From contig CAJTTM010000007.1 in the NCBI GenBank assembly GCA_910579135.1, positions 1-64,000 of the forward strand: DNA of 64,000 nt. The letters are read 5' to 3'. Source of the DNA: an uncultured Erysipelotrichales bacterium. GTDB lineage: Bacteria; Bacillota_I; Bacilli_A; Erysipelotrichales; Coprobacillaceae. Shown piece after piece: positions 42,705 through 51,457 of the stretch (position 1 is its first letter; each line of letters opens with the position of its first letter). Position numbers and translations under genes: made by a program. The notes beneath the pieces were generated by a model. That model worked only from the letters and a program-made list of their open reading frames with translations, did no database searches and was not told the DNA's origin.

Positions 42705-43682
42705 TTAATATTCCCTAAAAAACTCCTTAATTTGACTCACTTCATAAGATTTACTTAAAGCTAACATTAATAATATTCTTGCTTTTTGCGCTGATAATGT
42801 ATTAGCAGCAATACAGTGTTCTAATGGATCAAAGATATGATCATCAAACACAATTCCTAATGGAACACGTGAAGCTCTTACAAAGACAATCCCTTGCTTA
42901 GATAATTCATTAATAGTTTCTAACCATTTTTGACTATAATTGCCATTTCCAGATCCCGCAATAACAATTCCCTGATGATTTTTCGCAAGTTGATATAAAA
43001 TACTTTCATCAGCTCCTCCATAAAAATAGGCAATACCTACTTGAGGTAATGTTTGGTATATTCCTGCAAATATGGAATGCACAGTATGTTTTTTAAAAGT
43101 ATTAGAAAAGAAATAAACATCATTATCTTGCATATATCCTAAACAACCAAATGATTTTTGGTCAAAAGCATCAATTTTATAATTATTCACTTTTTGAACA
43201 TCTCTACCAGAATAAATTGTATTAGAAAATAAAACCATAACTCCTTTTCCTCTTGCTTCATCATTAACTGCTAAAGCAATTGCTTGATATAAATTATATG
43301 GTCCATCGGCACTTGTAGCGGTTGCTGGTCGCATCGCTCCTGTAATGACAACAGGTTTTGAAGTATTTAATGTCAAGTTTAAAAAATAAGCTGTTTCCTC
43401 TATTAAATCAGTACCATGTGTAACAACAACACCATCAATACTATTATCCATAACTAATTCATTAATTTTATTAGATAAAATAATCCAACATTTTTCATCC
43501 ATTTCATTACTATCAACATTAAATAATTGATAAGATTGAATATCTGCAATATCATTGATTATAGGAATAGATTGAATAATTTGGCCTACATCAATTTCTC
43601 CTGCATGATAAGCAACTGTCTTTCCATTCTCTCCAGTTCCTGCAATTGTTCCTCCAGTAGCTATAATTGCGATTGTTTTCAT
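42705..43682 (-). CDS. ansB: Type II asparaginase
   Basis: Hydrolyses asparagine to aspartate and ammonia. 325 residues with the two threonine motifs: ATGGTIAG at residues 8-15 (Thr12) and VVTHGTDLIEETA near residue 86. The family ending with EHCIAANTLSAQKARILLMLAL is intact. No clear signal peptide, so probably cytosolic. Runs away from the bgl gene and near the sensor kinase operon. Confidence 0.93.
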   Translation of the reverse strand: MKTIAIIATGGTIAGTGENGKTVAYHAGEIDVGQIIQSIPIINDIADIQSYQLFNVDSNEMDEKCWIILSNKINELVMDNSIDGVVVTHGTDLIEETAYFLNLTLNTSKPVVITGAMRPATATSADGPYNLYQAIALAVNDEARGKGVMVLFSNTIYSGRDVQKVNNYKIDAFDQKSFGCLGYMQDNDVYFFSNTFKKHTVHSIFAGIYQTLPQVGIAYFYGGADESILYQLAKNHQGIVIAGSGNGNYSQKWLETINELSKQGIVFVRASRVPLGIVFDDHIFDPLEHCIAANTLSAQKARILLMLALSKSYEVSQIKEFFREY

Positions 43683-43762
43683 ACACTCACCCTTCCATCG
43701 ACATTATTTTAACATCTTCTTATATAACAAACAATTAGAAAAGTAAAGTTAGCATATAAAAA

Positions 43763-43790
43763 AACAGATATATTTTTATCTATATCTGTT
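43763..43790 (-). terminator. Terminator of the beta-glucosidase gene
   Basis: AACAGATATA/TATATCTGTT hairpin; minus strand continues into TTTTTTATATG. Confidence 0.8.
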
Positions 43791-43801
43791 TATTCATAAA
43801 A

Positions 43802-45244
43802 TTATCCTAAATCTTCACCATTTGTTTCAATGACATGTTTATACCAATAGAATGATTTCTTTTTACCTCTTGATAAATCTCCTTCATGAGCATTATTATA
43901 ATTAACATAGATGAAACCATAACGTTTATCATATTCACCAGTAGAAGCAGATACAATATCAATTGGTGCCCACATTGTATAACCTAATAAATCAACTCCA
44001 TCATAATCAACAGCTTCCTTCATAGCTGCAATATGTTCTTTTAAATAATCAATTCTATAATCATCATGAATCATGCCATCTTCTTCAAACTTATCATATG
44101 CTCCAAATCCATTTTCAACGATCATCATTGGAAGTTCAAAACGATCATTAAACCAGTTTAAACACCATCTTAAACCAACTGGATCAATTTGCCATCCCCA
44201 ATCAGAAGCTTTTAAATATGTATTTCTTACAAAATCTTCTTCAGAGAAATCAAATGAACGTCCAAATCTACCAGTATACTTAGTTGCATAAGACATATAA
44301 TAAGAGAATCCAATATAATCTACTTTACCTTCTGCTAATGCTTTTTCATCTTCTGGTAAAATAAATTGATCATACCCTTTTCTTTCAAATTTCTTTAAAA
44401 GATGACTTGGATAATGTCCTCTTGCATGAACTTCAACATACCAGTATTTTTGATGCATTGCTTGTTGAGCATTTAAAACATCCTCTGGATTACAAGTTGC
44501 GGGATAAACACCATTCATACCAATCATACAACCAACTTTTGCATCTGGATCAATTTCATGACAAGCTTTTACAGCTAATGCACTTGCAACTAACTCATGA
44601 TGAGCAGATTTATACATCATATATTCAATATCGTCACCTTCTTTTACAAGAACAGCGCCTTCTTGAATAAGATGATGAGGTCCCATAGCTGTTAATTCAG
44701 CTTGGTTATTAATTTCATTGAATGTCATCCAATATTTAACTTTACCTTTATATCTTTCAAAACATACTTTTGCATATTTCACAAAGAAATCAATACATCT
44801 TCTATCCATAAATCCATTATATTTTACTGATAAATTATATGGCATTTCAAAATGTGATAAAGTAATCACTGGTTCAATTCCCAATCTATGCATTTCATCA
44901 AACATTTCATCATAGAATTTTAAACCTTCTTCATTAGGTTGTTCATCATCACCATTTGGGAAAATTCTTGTCCATGCAATAGAAGTTCTAAATGCTTTAA
45001 ATCCCATTTCTGCCATTAAAGCTAAATCTTCTTTATAATGATGATAGAAGTCTATACCTAAATGGTTTGGATAATCCTCCCCTTCAATAACTCCATCAGT
45101 AATTCTTCTAGGTGATTTTGTTACATTATCTCCTGCAGTCATAACATCTGCAACACTAACTCCTTTACCACCTTCATTCCAAGCTCCTTCAGCTTGATGT
45201 GCAGCAATTGCTCCACCCCATAAAAAATCTTTTCTAAATCCCAT
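43802..45244 (-). CDS. 6-phospho-beta-glucosidase (GH1)
   Basis: 480 residues, normal for GH1. LWGGAIAAHQAEGAWNEGGKG opens the barrel, the acid/base Glu is in MTFNEIN near residue 173, and the nucleophile Glu is in IVENGFG near residue 374. The phospho-sugar site usually pairs with a PTS transporter, but none is adjacent. The start follows GGAGGAAATAAAAA. It diverges from a MATE exporter. Confidence 0.93.
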   Translation of the reverse strand: MGFRKDFLWGGAIAAHQAEGAWNEGGKGVSVADVMTAGDNVTKSPRRITDGVIEGEDYPNHLGIDFYHHYKEDLALMAEMGFKAFRTSIAWTRIFPNGDDEQPNEEGLKFYDEMFDEMHRLGIEPVITLSHFEMPYNLSVKYNGFMDRRCIDFFVKYAKVCFERYKGKVKYWMTFNEINNQAELTAMGPHHLIQEGAVLVKEGDDIEYMMYKSAHHELVASALAVKACHEIDPDAKVGCMIGMNGVYPATCNPEDVLNAQQAMHQKYWYVEVHARGHYPSHLLKKFERKGYDQFILPEDEKALAEGKVDYIGFSYYMSYATKYTGRFGRSFDFSEEDFVRNTYLKASDWGWQIDPVGLRWCLNWFNDRFELPMMIVENGFGAYDKFEEDGMIHDDYRIDYLKEHIAAMKEAVDYDGVDLLGYTMWAPIDIVSASTGEYDKRYGFIYVNYNNAHEGDLSRGKKKSFYWYKHVIETNGEDLG

Positions 45245-45319
45245 TTTTTATTTCCTCCATTCTTTTTTTATTATACTATAAATTATATAATTTAAAAATA
45301 TTTTCTTATGAAAATATTA

Positions 45320-45348
45320 TTGACAAAAATTATCTTTATCTCTATTAT
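45320..45348 (+). promoter_or_regulatory. Promoter of the MATE gene
   Basis: TTGACA (45320-45325), 17-base spacer, TATTAT (45343-45348). Confidence 0.75.
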
Positions 45349-45368
45349 TGGGAAAAGAGGTGTGAACT

Positions 45369-46694
45369 ATGCATGTTAATTTAATTAAAGGTCCTATTAC
45401 TAAATCATTAATACTATTTTCTTTACCTATGATCTTAGGGAATTTATTACAACAATTATATAATATTGCAGATACATTTATTGTTGGATGGTATATTGGA
45501 TCATCTGCTTTAGGAGCAGTTGGTTCTTCTTTTAGTGTTATGACTTTTTTAACTTCTATTATTTTAGGATTGTGTATGGGAAGTGGTATTTTATTTTCAA
45601 TGCTTTATGGAGCTAAGGAAGAAAGTAAAATGAAAACATCTTTCTATGTTTCTTTTATTTCTATTGCCTTATTTTCTATTGTTTTAGAAATACTATGTTT
45701 ATCTGCAATTGATCCTATTTTAAAGTTTATTCAAATTCCTTCATCTGTTTATTCAATGACAAGAGAATATTTATGGATTGTTTTTATAGGTGTTTTCTTT
45801 ACTTTTTTATATAATTATTTTTCTTCTTTATTACGTGCTATAGGAGATTCTAAAACACCACTCATCTTTTTAGCAATCTCTGCTATAACTAATATTGTAT
45901 TAGATTATGTTCTTATTGTTTATTTTTATTTAGGTATTAAAGGAGCAGCTATCGCTACTGTGTTTGCTCAATTTTTAAGTGCTGTAGGCATTATGATATA
46001 TGTTTTATATTTTAAAAAAGATTTACTTCCTCAAAAGAAAGATTGTTATTTTGATAAAGACATTTTCTTAAAAATAAAAGATTATTCTCTTCTTACATGT
46101 ATTCAACAATCAGTTATGAATTTTGGAATCTTAATGATTCAAGGATTAGTCAATAGTTTTGGAGTCGTTACAATGGCTGCTTTTGGAGCAGCAGTGAAAA
46201 TAGATTCTTTTGCTTATATGCCTGTACAAGATTTTGGAAATGCTTTTTCAACTTACATTGCCCAAAATAAAGGAGCACATGAAGATGCTCGAATCAAAAA
46301 GGGATTAAAATCTGCTTTAATGATTTCTACTATATTTTGTTTATGCATTTCTTTTTTAGTTTGTGTATTTTCAAAAGAGCTGATGATGATATTTATTAAA
46401 CCAAGTGAAATTGATATTATTCTTAAAGGTGTGGAATATTTAAGAATTGAAGGAATATGTTATTTAGGAATAGGAGCTTTATTCTTATTGTATGGATATT
46501 ATAGAGGAGTTGGTAAACCTGGTATTTCAGTTGTTCTTACAGTGATTTCTTTAGGAACAAGAGTGACACTATCTTATGCTCTAGCATCATATCTAGGTAC
46601 TCAAATCATTTGGTGGTCTATTCCTATTGGTTGGTTTCTAGCAGATATAACTGGTATTTTATATGGTATAAAAAATGAAAAATGGCTTAATTAG
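45369..46694 (+). CDS. MATE family efflux transporter
   Basis: 441 residues with about 12 membrane spans. Opening GPITKSLILFSLPMILGNLLQQLYNIADTFIVGWYIG and the mid-protein AAFGAAVKIDSFAYMPVQDFG are MATE signatures. Exports drugs or metabolites with Na+ or H+. Its stop overlaps a convergent gene by eight bases. Confidence 0.92.
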   Translation: MHVNLIKGPITKSLILFSLPMILGNLLQQLYNIADTFIVGWYIGSSALGAVGSSFSVMTFLTSIILGLCMGSGILFSMLYGAKEESKMKTSFYVSFISIALFSIVLEILCLSAIDPILKFIQIPSSVYSMTREYLWIVFIGVFFTFLYNYFSSLLRAIGDSKTPLIFLAISAITNIVLDYVLIVYFYLGIKGAAIATVFAQFLSAVGIMIYVLYFKKDLLPQKKDCYFDKDIFLKIKDYSLLTCIQQSVMNFGILMIQGLVNSFGVVTMAAFGAAVKIDSFAYMPVQDFGNAFSTYIAQNKGAHEDARIKKGLKSALMISTIFCLCISFLVCVFSKELMMIFIKPSEIDIILKGVEYLRIEGICYLGIGALFLLYGYYRGVGKPGISVVLTVISLGTRVTLSYALASYLGTQIIWWSIPIGWFLADITGILYGIKNEKWLN

Positions 46695-46702
46695 CCATTT
46701 TT
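46678..46702. terminator. Terminator shared by the ends of two convergent genes
   Basis: AAAAATGGCT/AGCCATTTTT around TAATT; it contains the stop codons of both the MATE gene and the gene facing it. Confidence 0.85.
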
Positions 46703-47313
46703 ATTCTAACAAATGATTGATAACAATTAATCACTTTATCAATATAAGGATCATAAATAGTATGAGCAAATCTTTCTTTGTATTTTATGAAATACATAAG
46801 TTGATCAAAACTATCCATATTCTCATTTAACTGTTGTGATATGTAATCTAATTGAATACATTTTTCATTAGCAAGATATTTCATTCCCCTACTAATACTA
46901 GATTTGTCCATATCGATTATATAGCACCATTGTTCAGCCATGTTTTTAAAATAGTATTGATCAATATAATCATATAGATTATCTTTCAAAATAGTAAGAG
47001 TGTATCGATTTTTACAAGTTCCAATCAATATTTTTTTCTCATAATACTGATTAGCAACAATTGATAAAACAAAATCTTCATCTCCTCCTTTCATTCCAAT
47101 CTGATAACTATCTGTATTCCCATTATCATAATGGATATCTGCCATAACAAAAAATATCTTACCATAGCTATCCATTGCTTCTTCTTCATCATAAACATCA
47201 ATTTTCACAATGTTATCTTTTTCCATCATCTTTTTAAAAAAAATGATGGCCGTTTCTTCATCCTCCTTTATTAAATTGATTAAAAATGCTGCTAACAATT
47301 TTTTTTCGTTCAT
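46687..47313 (-). CDS. Hypothetical acidic protein, 208 aa
   Basis: Not recognised. Acidic, soluble; KIDVYDEEEAMDSYGKIFFVMADIHYDNGNTDSYQIG near residue 36 has the look of a degenerate restriction-like fold, and the C-terminal half is helical. The start follows AAGGAGG. It diverges from the TPR-like gene at 47426. Confidence 0.55.
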   Translation of the reverse strand: MNEKKLLAAFLINLIKEDEETAIIFFKKMMEKDNIVKIDVYDEEEAMDSYGKIFFVMADIHYDNGNTDSYQIGMKGGDEDFVLSIVANQYYEKKILIGTCKNRYTLTILKDNLYDYIDQYYFKNMAEQWCYIIDMDKSSISRGMKYLANEKCIQLDYISQQLNENMDSFDQLMYFIKYKERFAHTIYDPYIDKVINCYQSFVRIKMAN

Positions 47314-47425
47314 TTTTCTTTTCCTCCTTTAAATGACCCTCTATTATTAATATTCTAAAAAAAATGACATTTTTCTTTTTTTATTTTCATTTTTTTCATA
47401 TAATTAAAGAAAAAAGGAGATTTTT

Positions 47426-48286
47426 ATGGGATTTTTTAAAAAAAAAGAAGATATTTCATCATTATTAAGTGAATTAAATCAAATAAAAGGAAATGATTTT
47501 AATAAACTTTTTAAAGTTTATTATCAACTAGGTACATTATATTTTCAAAAAGAAAATATAGAAAAAGCATTCTTTTATTTAACTCGTGCTGATAGTTTAA
47601 CAATGTCCATAGAAGACTTAAATGCGAGTGAGAAAGATATGGATCATTGTAGTGAAATGATATTAGAAATAGAAGATAGAACTTTTCTTAATCAAGTTTT
47701 AGAAGATGTTATAAAGAAGGCTTCTAAACTAAGTCATGATCAACAATCTTTGTGGGGTTTACTAACATTATGTCGTTTAAAAATGATTTTAGATTGTTTT
47801 TCTTCTAATGAAGGTTGTGAAATTTTAAAAAATGTGAGTAATTCTATTGATTCTTTATATCAAGTTATTGTTGGTGAGAAAGAATATGAAACATTAAACG
47901 ATAATTTTTTAAGTGATTTATATGATTTCACTGATTCTGAAGTTTATTATAATACAAATACAACTATTTCTTTTCCTTGTATTAAAGAGTCTATCCAACT
48001 TTTTGATTTTGAAGAAAATAGTATTTTAACTTCTTTTAATTGTTTTATGAGTGCTGTCGATGCACCTACAAGTAATGATTTTTATTATGATTTAATTATT
48101 GGTGCTCTTAGTGTTTTGGTGAGTTATTATGTAAGAACACAAGATCAAGACATTCAAACAATTTCACAAATACAACATGAAATAAAAAGAATTGATCATG
48201 ATTTTGACATGATTATTAATCTTCCTGATGAGGAAGAATATATTGAAAAAATGAATGAATATAAAGAAATGAATATTTTTGAGTAA
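47426..48286 (+). CDS. Hypothetical TPR-like protein, 286 aa
   Basis: Not recognised as a named family. The first 60 residues form TPR-like helices (FNKLFKVYYQLGTLYFQKENIEKAFFYLTRADSL), the rest is helical and acidic, soluble. The start follows AAGGAG. The next gene on the same strand starts 37 bases on, so they may form an operon. Confidence 0.6.
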   Translation: MGFFKKKEDISSLLSELNQIKGNDFNKLFKVYYQLGTLYFQKENIEKAFFYLTRADSLTMSIEDLNASEKDMDHCSEMILEIEDRTFLNQVLEDVIKKASKLSHDQQSLWGLLTLCRLKMILDCFSSNEGCEILKNVSNSIDSLYQVIVGEKEYETLNDNFLSDLYDFTDSEVYYNTNTTISFPCIKESIQLFDFEENSILTSFNCFMSAVDAPTSNDFYYDLIIGALSVLVSYYVRTQDQDIQTISQIQHEIKRIDHDFDMIINLPDEEEYIEKMNEYKEMNIFE

Positions 48287-48322
48287 AAAAAACGCCTATC
48301 ATAATGAAAAAGGAGATTGTAT

Positions 48323-48613
48323 ATGGCAATAATGTTTGAAGATGGAAAAAATAAAATATTGGAACAATGAAATTTTATAATAGACGATTCTACTGATAAA
48401 GAAATGATTATGCGATTTATCTTAACTTTAGGTAAAAAAGGTAATTATGATAACCAACATATCATGTTACTATTTTTTAAGCATTTATTTAAAATAGAAA
48501 ATGATATTATTGAAACAAAACAATCAAATAAGAAAATTGTTGAACAGAACGAAAAACTTTTAGAGCAAAACAATCAAATTATTGAATTATTACAAAAGAT
48601 TGCTGATAAATAA
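48323..48613 (+). pseudogene. Small coiled-coil gene with in-frame TGA
   Basis: Begins at 48323 behind AAAAAGGAG with MAIMFEDGKNKILEQ, meets TGA at 48368-48370, and stays open in the same frame for 81 codons (NFIIDDSTDKEMIMRF...). A Trp is the likely ancestral residue. The second part ends in a coiled coil (NKKIVEQNEKLLEQNNQIIELLQKI). Restored length 96 residues. Not recognised. Confidence 0.6.
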
Positions 48614-48633
48614 AACACCACAGTGGTGTTTTA
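48611..48633. terminator. Bidirectional terminator
   Basis: TAAAACACCAC/GTGGTGTTTTA palindrome between the coiled-coil gene and the CHAP hydrolase. Confidence 0.88.
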
Positions 48634-48640
48634 TTTATAC

Positions 48641-50575
48641 TTAACGTGGATAATGTGGTACACCATAACCTCTTATTCTTGAATCGCCTACTTTAAGAGT
48701 ACGATATTTTACACTATCACTATAATTACCTTCAATAATTTTTAAATCCTTACCATTAACTTCTGCAACTAATCCAACATGATGACTATCATGTTGACAA
48801 TCTTTTGAAGAGTTACATTTTTGAGCATTGCCATGATAAAAAATAATATCTCCAATTTGAGGAACATAATTATCTGATTCTTCCCATGCTCCCTTTTTCT
48901 TTAAAACATTATCAATATGTCTTTGACAACCACATTCAGTTCCACTAATAGAAGCATATCCAGCTTTAATAAAACATGCACTTACAAAAGTATCACACCA
49001 TGCATCATCATATTTTACTTTATAATCAACAGTATTATCACTATGATTATAATGATTATAAACATCTATGATTTTTTTATGGCTTCCATCACTTTCTTTA
49101 CATCCCAACCAAGATTTCGCAATTCCTATGACTTTAGTTCTTGCAGGATTGATAATAACTTTTTTCTTTATTGTAGAAATCGCTTTTAATCCTTCACTAT
49201 TTTGACATACTACCTCAATGATATATTCTCCTACTTGTTCAGGAGTAAAAGATATACTATCTTTATCTGAATAATCTTGAAGTAAAACTTCTTTATCTTT
49301 AAAAGTATAGCGAAAACAATATTGATAATGATCTTCATCACCTTCTACATTTGCTTTTATTTTCATACTTTGACAAACATAAACATCTAAAACATCTAAT
49401 GATACTTTAAAATTAGGTTTCTTTTCAACTGTTAAAGATATAGACTTTTTAATTGTTTGATTTCTCTTATCTTTACATTCTACAATAAATTGATAATCCC
49501 CCAAATCATCAGGTTCAAATAAAATCTTTTGATTATTGGTAAAATCACTTAATATAAATTCTTTTTCATTATGTAAATAAGTAAACTTATATTCCTTCTC
49601 ACCTAAACCTCCAGTTGCATCAGCACTTAACTGAATTGGTTCATTAATATATTTTCCTGTCACATGAAATGAAAGCTTTAATTGTGGATAGTGCAATTTT
49701 ATTTTTTGAGTTTTAGTAACAACTTTCTTTCTCTCATCTTCACACGCTACAATAAATTGATAATCTCCTTCTTCCTTTGGTTGAAAAGATATAGTTTTTG
49801 TAGATGAATAACTTTTTAATGTATGTGTTTCTCCATTTAATTTATATGTAAATTGATATTGTTTTCTCCCCTTTCCACCACTTGAATCAGCAATCAATTG
49901 AATAGTATCAGTGACATACTTCCCTTTTGTTTTTAAAGATACTTTTAACTGAGGATATTGAAGATTCATTGTTTTTGAAGATGAAACTACTTTTTTCCTA
50001 CTATCTTTACATTCGACAATAAACTGATATTTCCCAGTCTTTTTGGTTTGAAAGGAAACTTTTTTTGATTGAGAATAATTTTTAATAGTATACCTTTTTC
50101 CTTTATATTTATATGAAAACTTATATTGTTTTTTTTCTTTCCCTCCCGTTGAACTTGCACTTAGATGAATTGTATCATTAACATATTTTCCTGATGTACT
50201 AAGCTTAACTTTATAAGGAGCAACAACTTTAATTGTTTTTTGTTTTTTTACTATTTTTCTTTTATCTTTTATATATACATATAAAGTATATGTCCCTCTC
50301 TTAGATAATTTCAATGTTGCATTTTTAGAAGTTGAATATTTCTTAATTGTATATGTTTTTTTATTTAACTCATATACAAATTTGTATTGTTTTTTCCCTA
50401 TTCCACCAATTGATGATGCTTTCAATGTTATTTTCTTACCTTGTGTAACTGTTGAAGAACAATTAACAGAAAAAGAACGCACTTTTAAAGAAGCCGCTTC
50501 CACATCTTGGCTACAGCAAATAATCATCATTAAACAAACAATCAAAGATAATATCTTTTTTATATGTTTATACAT
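48641..50575 (-). CDS. Secreted CHAP-domain peptidoglycan hydrolase with Ig-like repeats
   Basis: 644 residues. Signal peptide at residues 5-28 (KILSLIVCLMMIICCSQDVEA). Five beta-sandwich repeats of about 90 residues follow, each with the pattern GGxGxKQYKFxYxxxxKxYTIKxYS and ending YxFxVxCxDxRKK. The last 140 residues are a CHAP domain with nucleophile Cys in DDAWCDTFVSACF and His in DSHHVGLVAEV. The start follows GGGAGGGTGG by four bases; a GTG further up is inside that site. Likely cell-wall remodelling or lytic role at the surface. Confidence 0.88.
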   Translation of the reverse strand: MYKHIKKILSLIVCLMMIICCSQDVEAASLKVRSFSVNCSSTVTQGKKITLKASSIGGIGKKQYKFVYELNKKTYTIKKYSTSKNATLKLSKRGTYTLYVYIKDKRKIVKKQKTIKVVAPYKVKLSTSGKYVNDTIHLSASSTGGKEKKQYKFSYKYKGKRYTIKNYSQSKKVSFQTKKTGKYQFIVECKDSRKKVVSSSKTMNLQYPQLKVSLKTKGKYVTDTIQLIADSSGGKGRKQYQFTYKLNGETHTLKSYSSTKTISFQPKEEGDYQFIVACEDERKKVVTKTQKIKLHYPQLKLSFHVTGKYINEPIQLSADATGGLGEKEYKFTYLHNEKEFILSDFTNNQKILFEPDDLGDYQFIVECKDKRNQTIKKSISLTVEKKPNFKVSLDVLDVYVCQSMKIKANVEGDEDHYQYCFRYTFKDKEVLLQDYSDKDSISFTPEQVGEYIIEVVCQNSEGLKAISTIKKKVIINPARTKVIGIAKSWLGCKESDGSHKKIIDVYNHYNHSDNTVDYKVKYDDAWCDTFVSACFIKAGYASISGTECGCQRHIDNVLKKKGAWEESDNYVPQIGDIIFYHGNAQKCNSSKDCQHDSHHVGLVAEVNGKDLKIIEGNYSDSVKYRTLKVGDSRIRGYGVPHYPR

Positions 50576-50694
50576 AAAATCCACCCTCCCAATAAAACTA
50601 TCATTATTATAAAACTACATACATTTAATGTAAAGGTAGATTTTTGTATTCTTGTTATTAGTTAATGTAAAAAAAGTAAACTTTTATTTTCATT

Positions 50695-50739
50695 TTGGAC
50701 TAACAGTCCATTGATTTTTTATATCTCTTGTTTAATAAT
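50695..50739 (+). promoter_or_regulatory. Promoter with upstream dyad, second Rpn gene
   Basis: Dyad GGAC-N5-GTCC (50697-50709), then -35 TTGATT (50711-50716), 17-base spacer, -10 AATAAT (50734-50739), followed by AGTTTTATAG. Same layout as the control region of the first Rpn gene at 29749-29793. Confidence 0.75.
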
Positions 50740-50817
50740 AGTTTTATAGTCATTCACCTCAAAATATATATATGATTTTTATTGTTTTATCCTAACTATA
50801 AAAAGGAGGTAAATTTA

Positions 50818-50859
50818 ATGTTATTCAGTTCTATTTTATACTCAGGTTTCTTATTATGA
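50818..50859 (+). CDS. Leader peptide, 13 aa
   Basis: MLFSSILYSGFLL, behind a strong AAAAGGAGG, ends in TGA overlapping the ATG of the Rpn gene (ATGA). The Rpn gene has no ribosome site of its own, so its translation should depend on reading this leader. Alternatively a frameshift has cut the original N-terminus. Confidence 0.55.
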   Translation: MLFSSILYSGFLL

Positions 50860-51407
50860 AACTTCTTCCTAATGCTTCTTTTAAAGATCTATTAAGAATA
50901 GATAATATCTTTGCAGATGTTATCAATGCAACAATCTTTCATGGTCATCGAATCATTGATCCTACATATCTTTCCTACTTTGATACAGAATTAACTCAAA
51001 ATATCCAGTATAATGACAAAACTTTATCTATCATAAGAAAAAGTAATTTAATGAAAAGATATTCCTATTATGATAGGAATATCCTATTTGGTATAGAGAT
51101 ACAAAGTGTTCCAGATAAGAATATGCCAATAAGAATTGCAGGATATACTTATCTAAGTTATATTATCTTGAATAAAAATAAAGAGAAGAAGATACCAGTG
51201 ATTATGATTGTCTTATATGTAGGAGAAAGGGAATGGAAGTATGGAAACAAATTAAGTGACAGCATGAAAGTTCCAGAAAGTCTAGAAAAAGTGTTTAATG
51301 ACTTTAAAGCTCCTATCTATGATATAAGAGAGATAGAGAGTGAAGAGTTAAGAGATTTAGTAACGAAGATATACAAAGATTTACAGGTTTATCTATTGAA
51401 CAATTAG
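50856..51407 (+). CDS. Rpn-family nuclease-like protein, short
   Basis: 183 residues. NASFKDLLRIDNIFADVINATIFHG opens like other Rpn/Transposase_31-type proteins; GIEIQSVPDKNMPIRIAGY holds the E-x-Q of the PD-(D/E)XK core, after FDTEL which may supply the Asp. VIMIVLYVGEREWKYG is also typical. The C-terminal repeat region seen in longer members is missing, as in the 297-residue relative at 28754. Shares its control region design with that gene. Confidence 0.78.
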   Translation: MKLLPNASFKDLLRIDNIFADVINATIFHGHRIIDPTYLSYFDTELTQNIQYNDKTLSIIRKSNLMKRYSYYDRNILFGIEIQSVPDKNMPIRIAGYTYLSYIILNKNKEKKIPVIMIVLYVGEREWKYGNKLSDSMKVPESLEKVFNDFKAPIYDIREIESEELRDLVTKIYKDLQVYLLNN

Positions 51408-51416
51408 CAACGCTTT

Positions 51417-51443
51417 AAAAAGGGGTATCACTATCCTTTTTTT
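51417..51443 (+). terminator. Terminator after the second Rpn gene
   Basis: AAAAAGG...CCTTTTTTT hairpin ten bases past the stop. Confidence 0.75.
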
Positions 51444-51457
51444 GTCTACATAATTTT

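Noticed and set aside
44407..44670. Long open frame antisense to the beta-glucosidase gene
   Set aside because: Lies wholly within a conserved GH1 gene and has no ribosome site; low-complexity His/Leu/Gln composition typical of a shadow frame. Similar antisense frames at 11211-11573, 13528-13824 and 48917-49189 were dropped for the same reason.
24353..48370. UGA read as tryptophan throughout the genome
   Set aside because: TGA acts as a genuine stop in several overlapping gene pairs (ATGA at 3366-3369, 50856-50859 and 52771-52774, and the TGA of nadC), and Trp is encoded by TGG everywhere else.
50695..50716. Terminator at the GGAC/GTCC hairpin
   Set aside because: Only five or six pairs and no transcript leads into it; the same dyad stands before another Rpn promoter at fixed spacing, so a binding site is the better reading.
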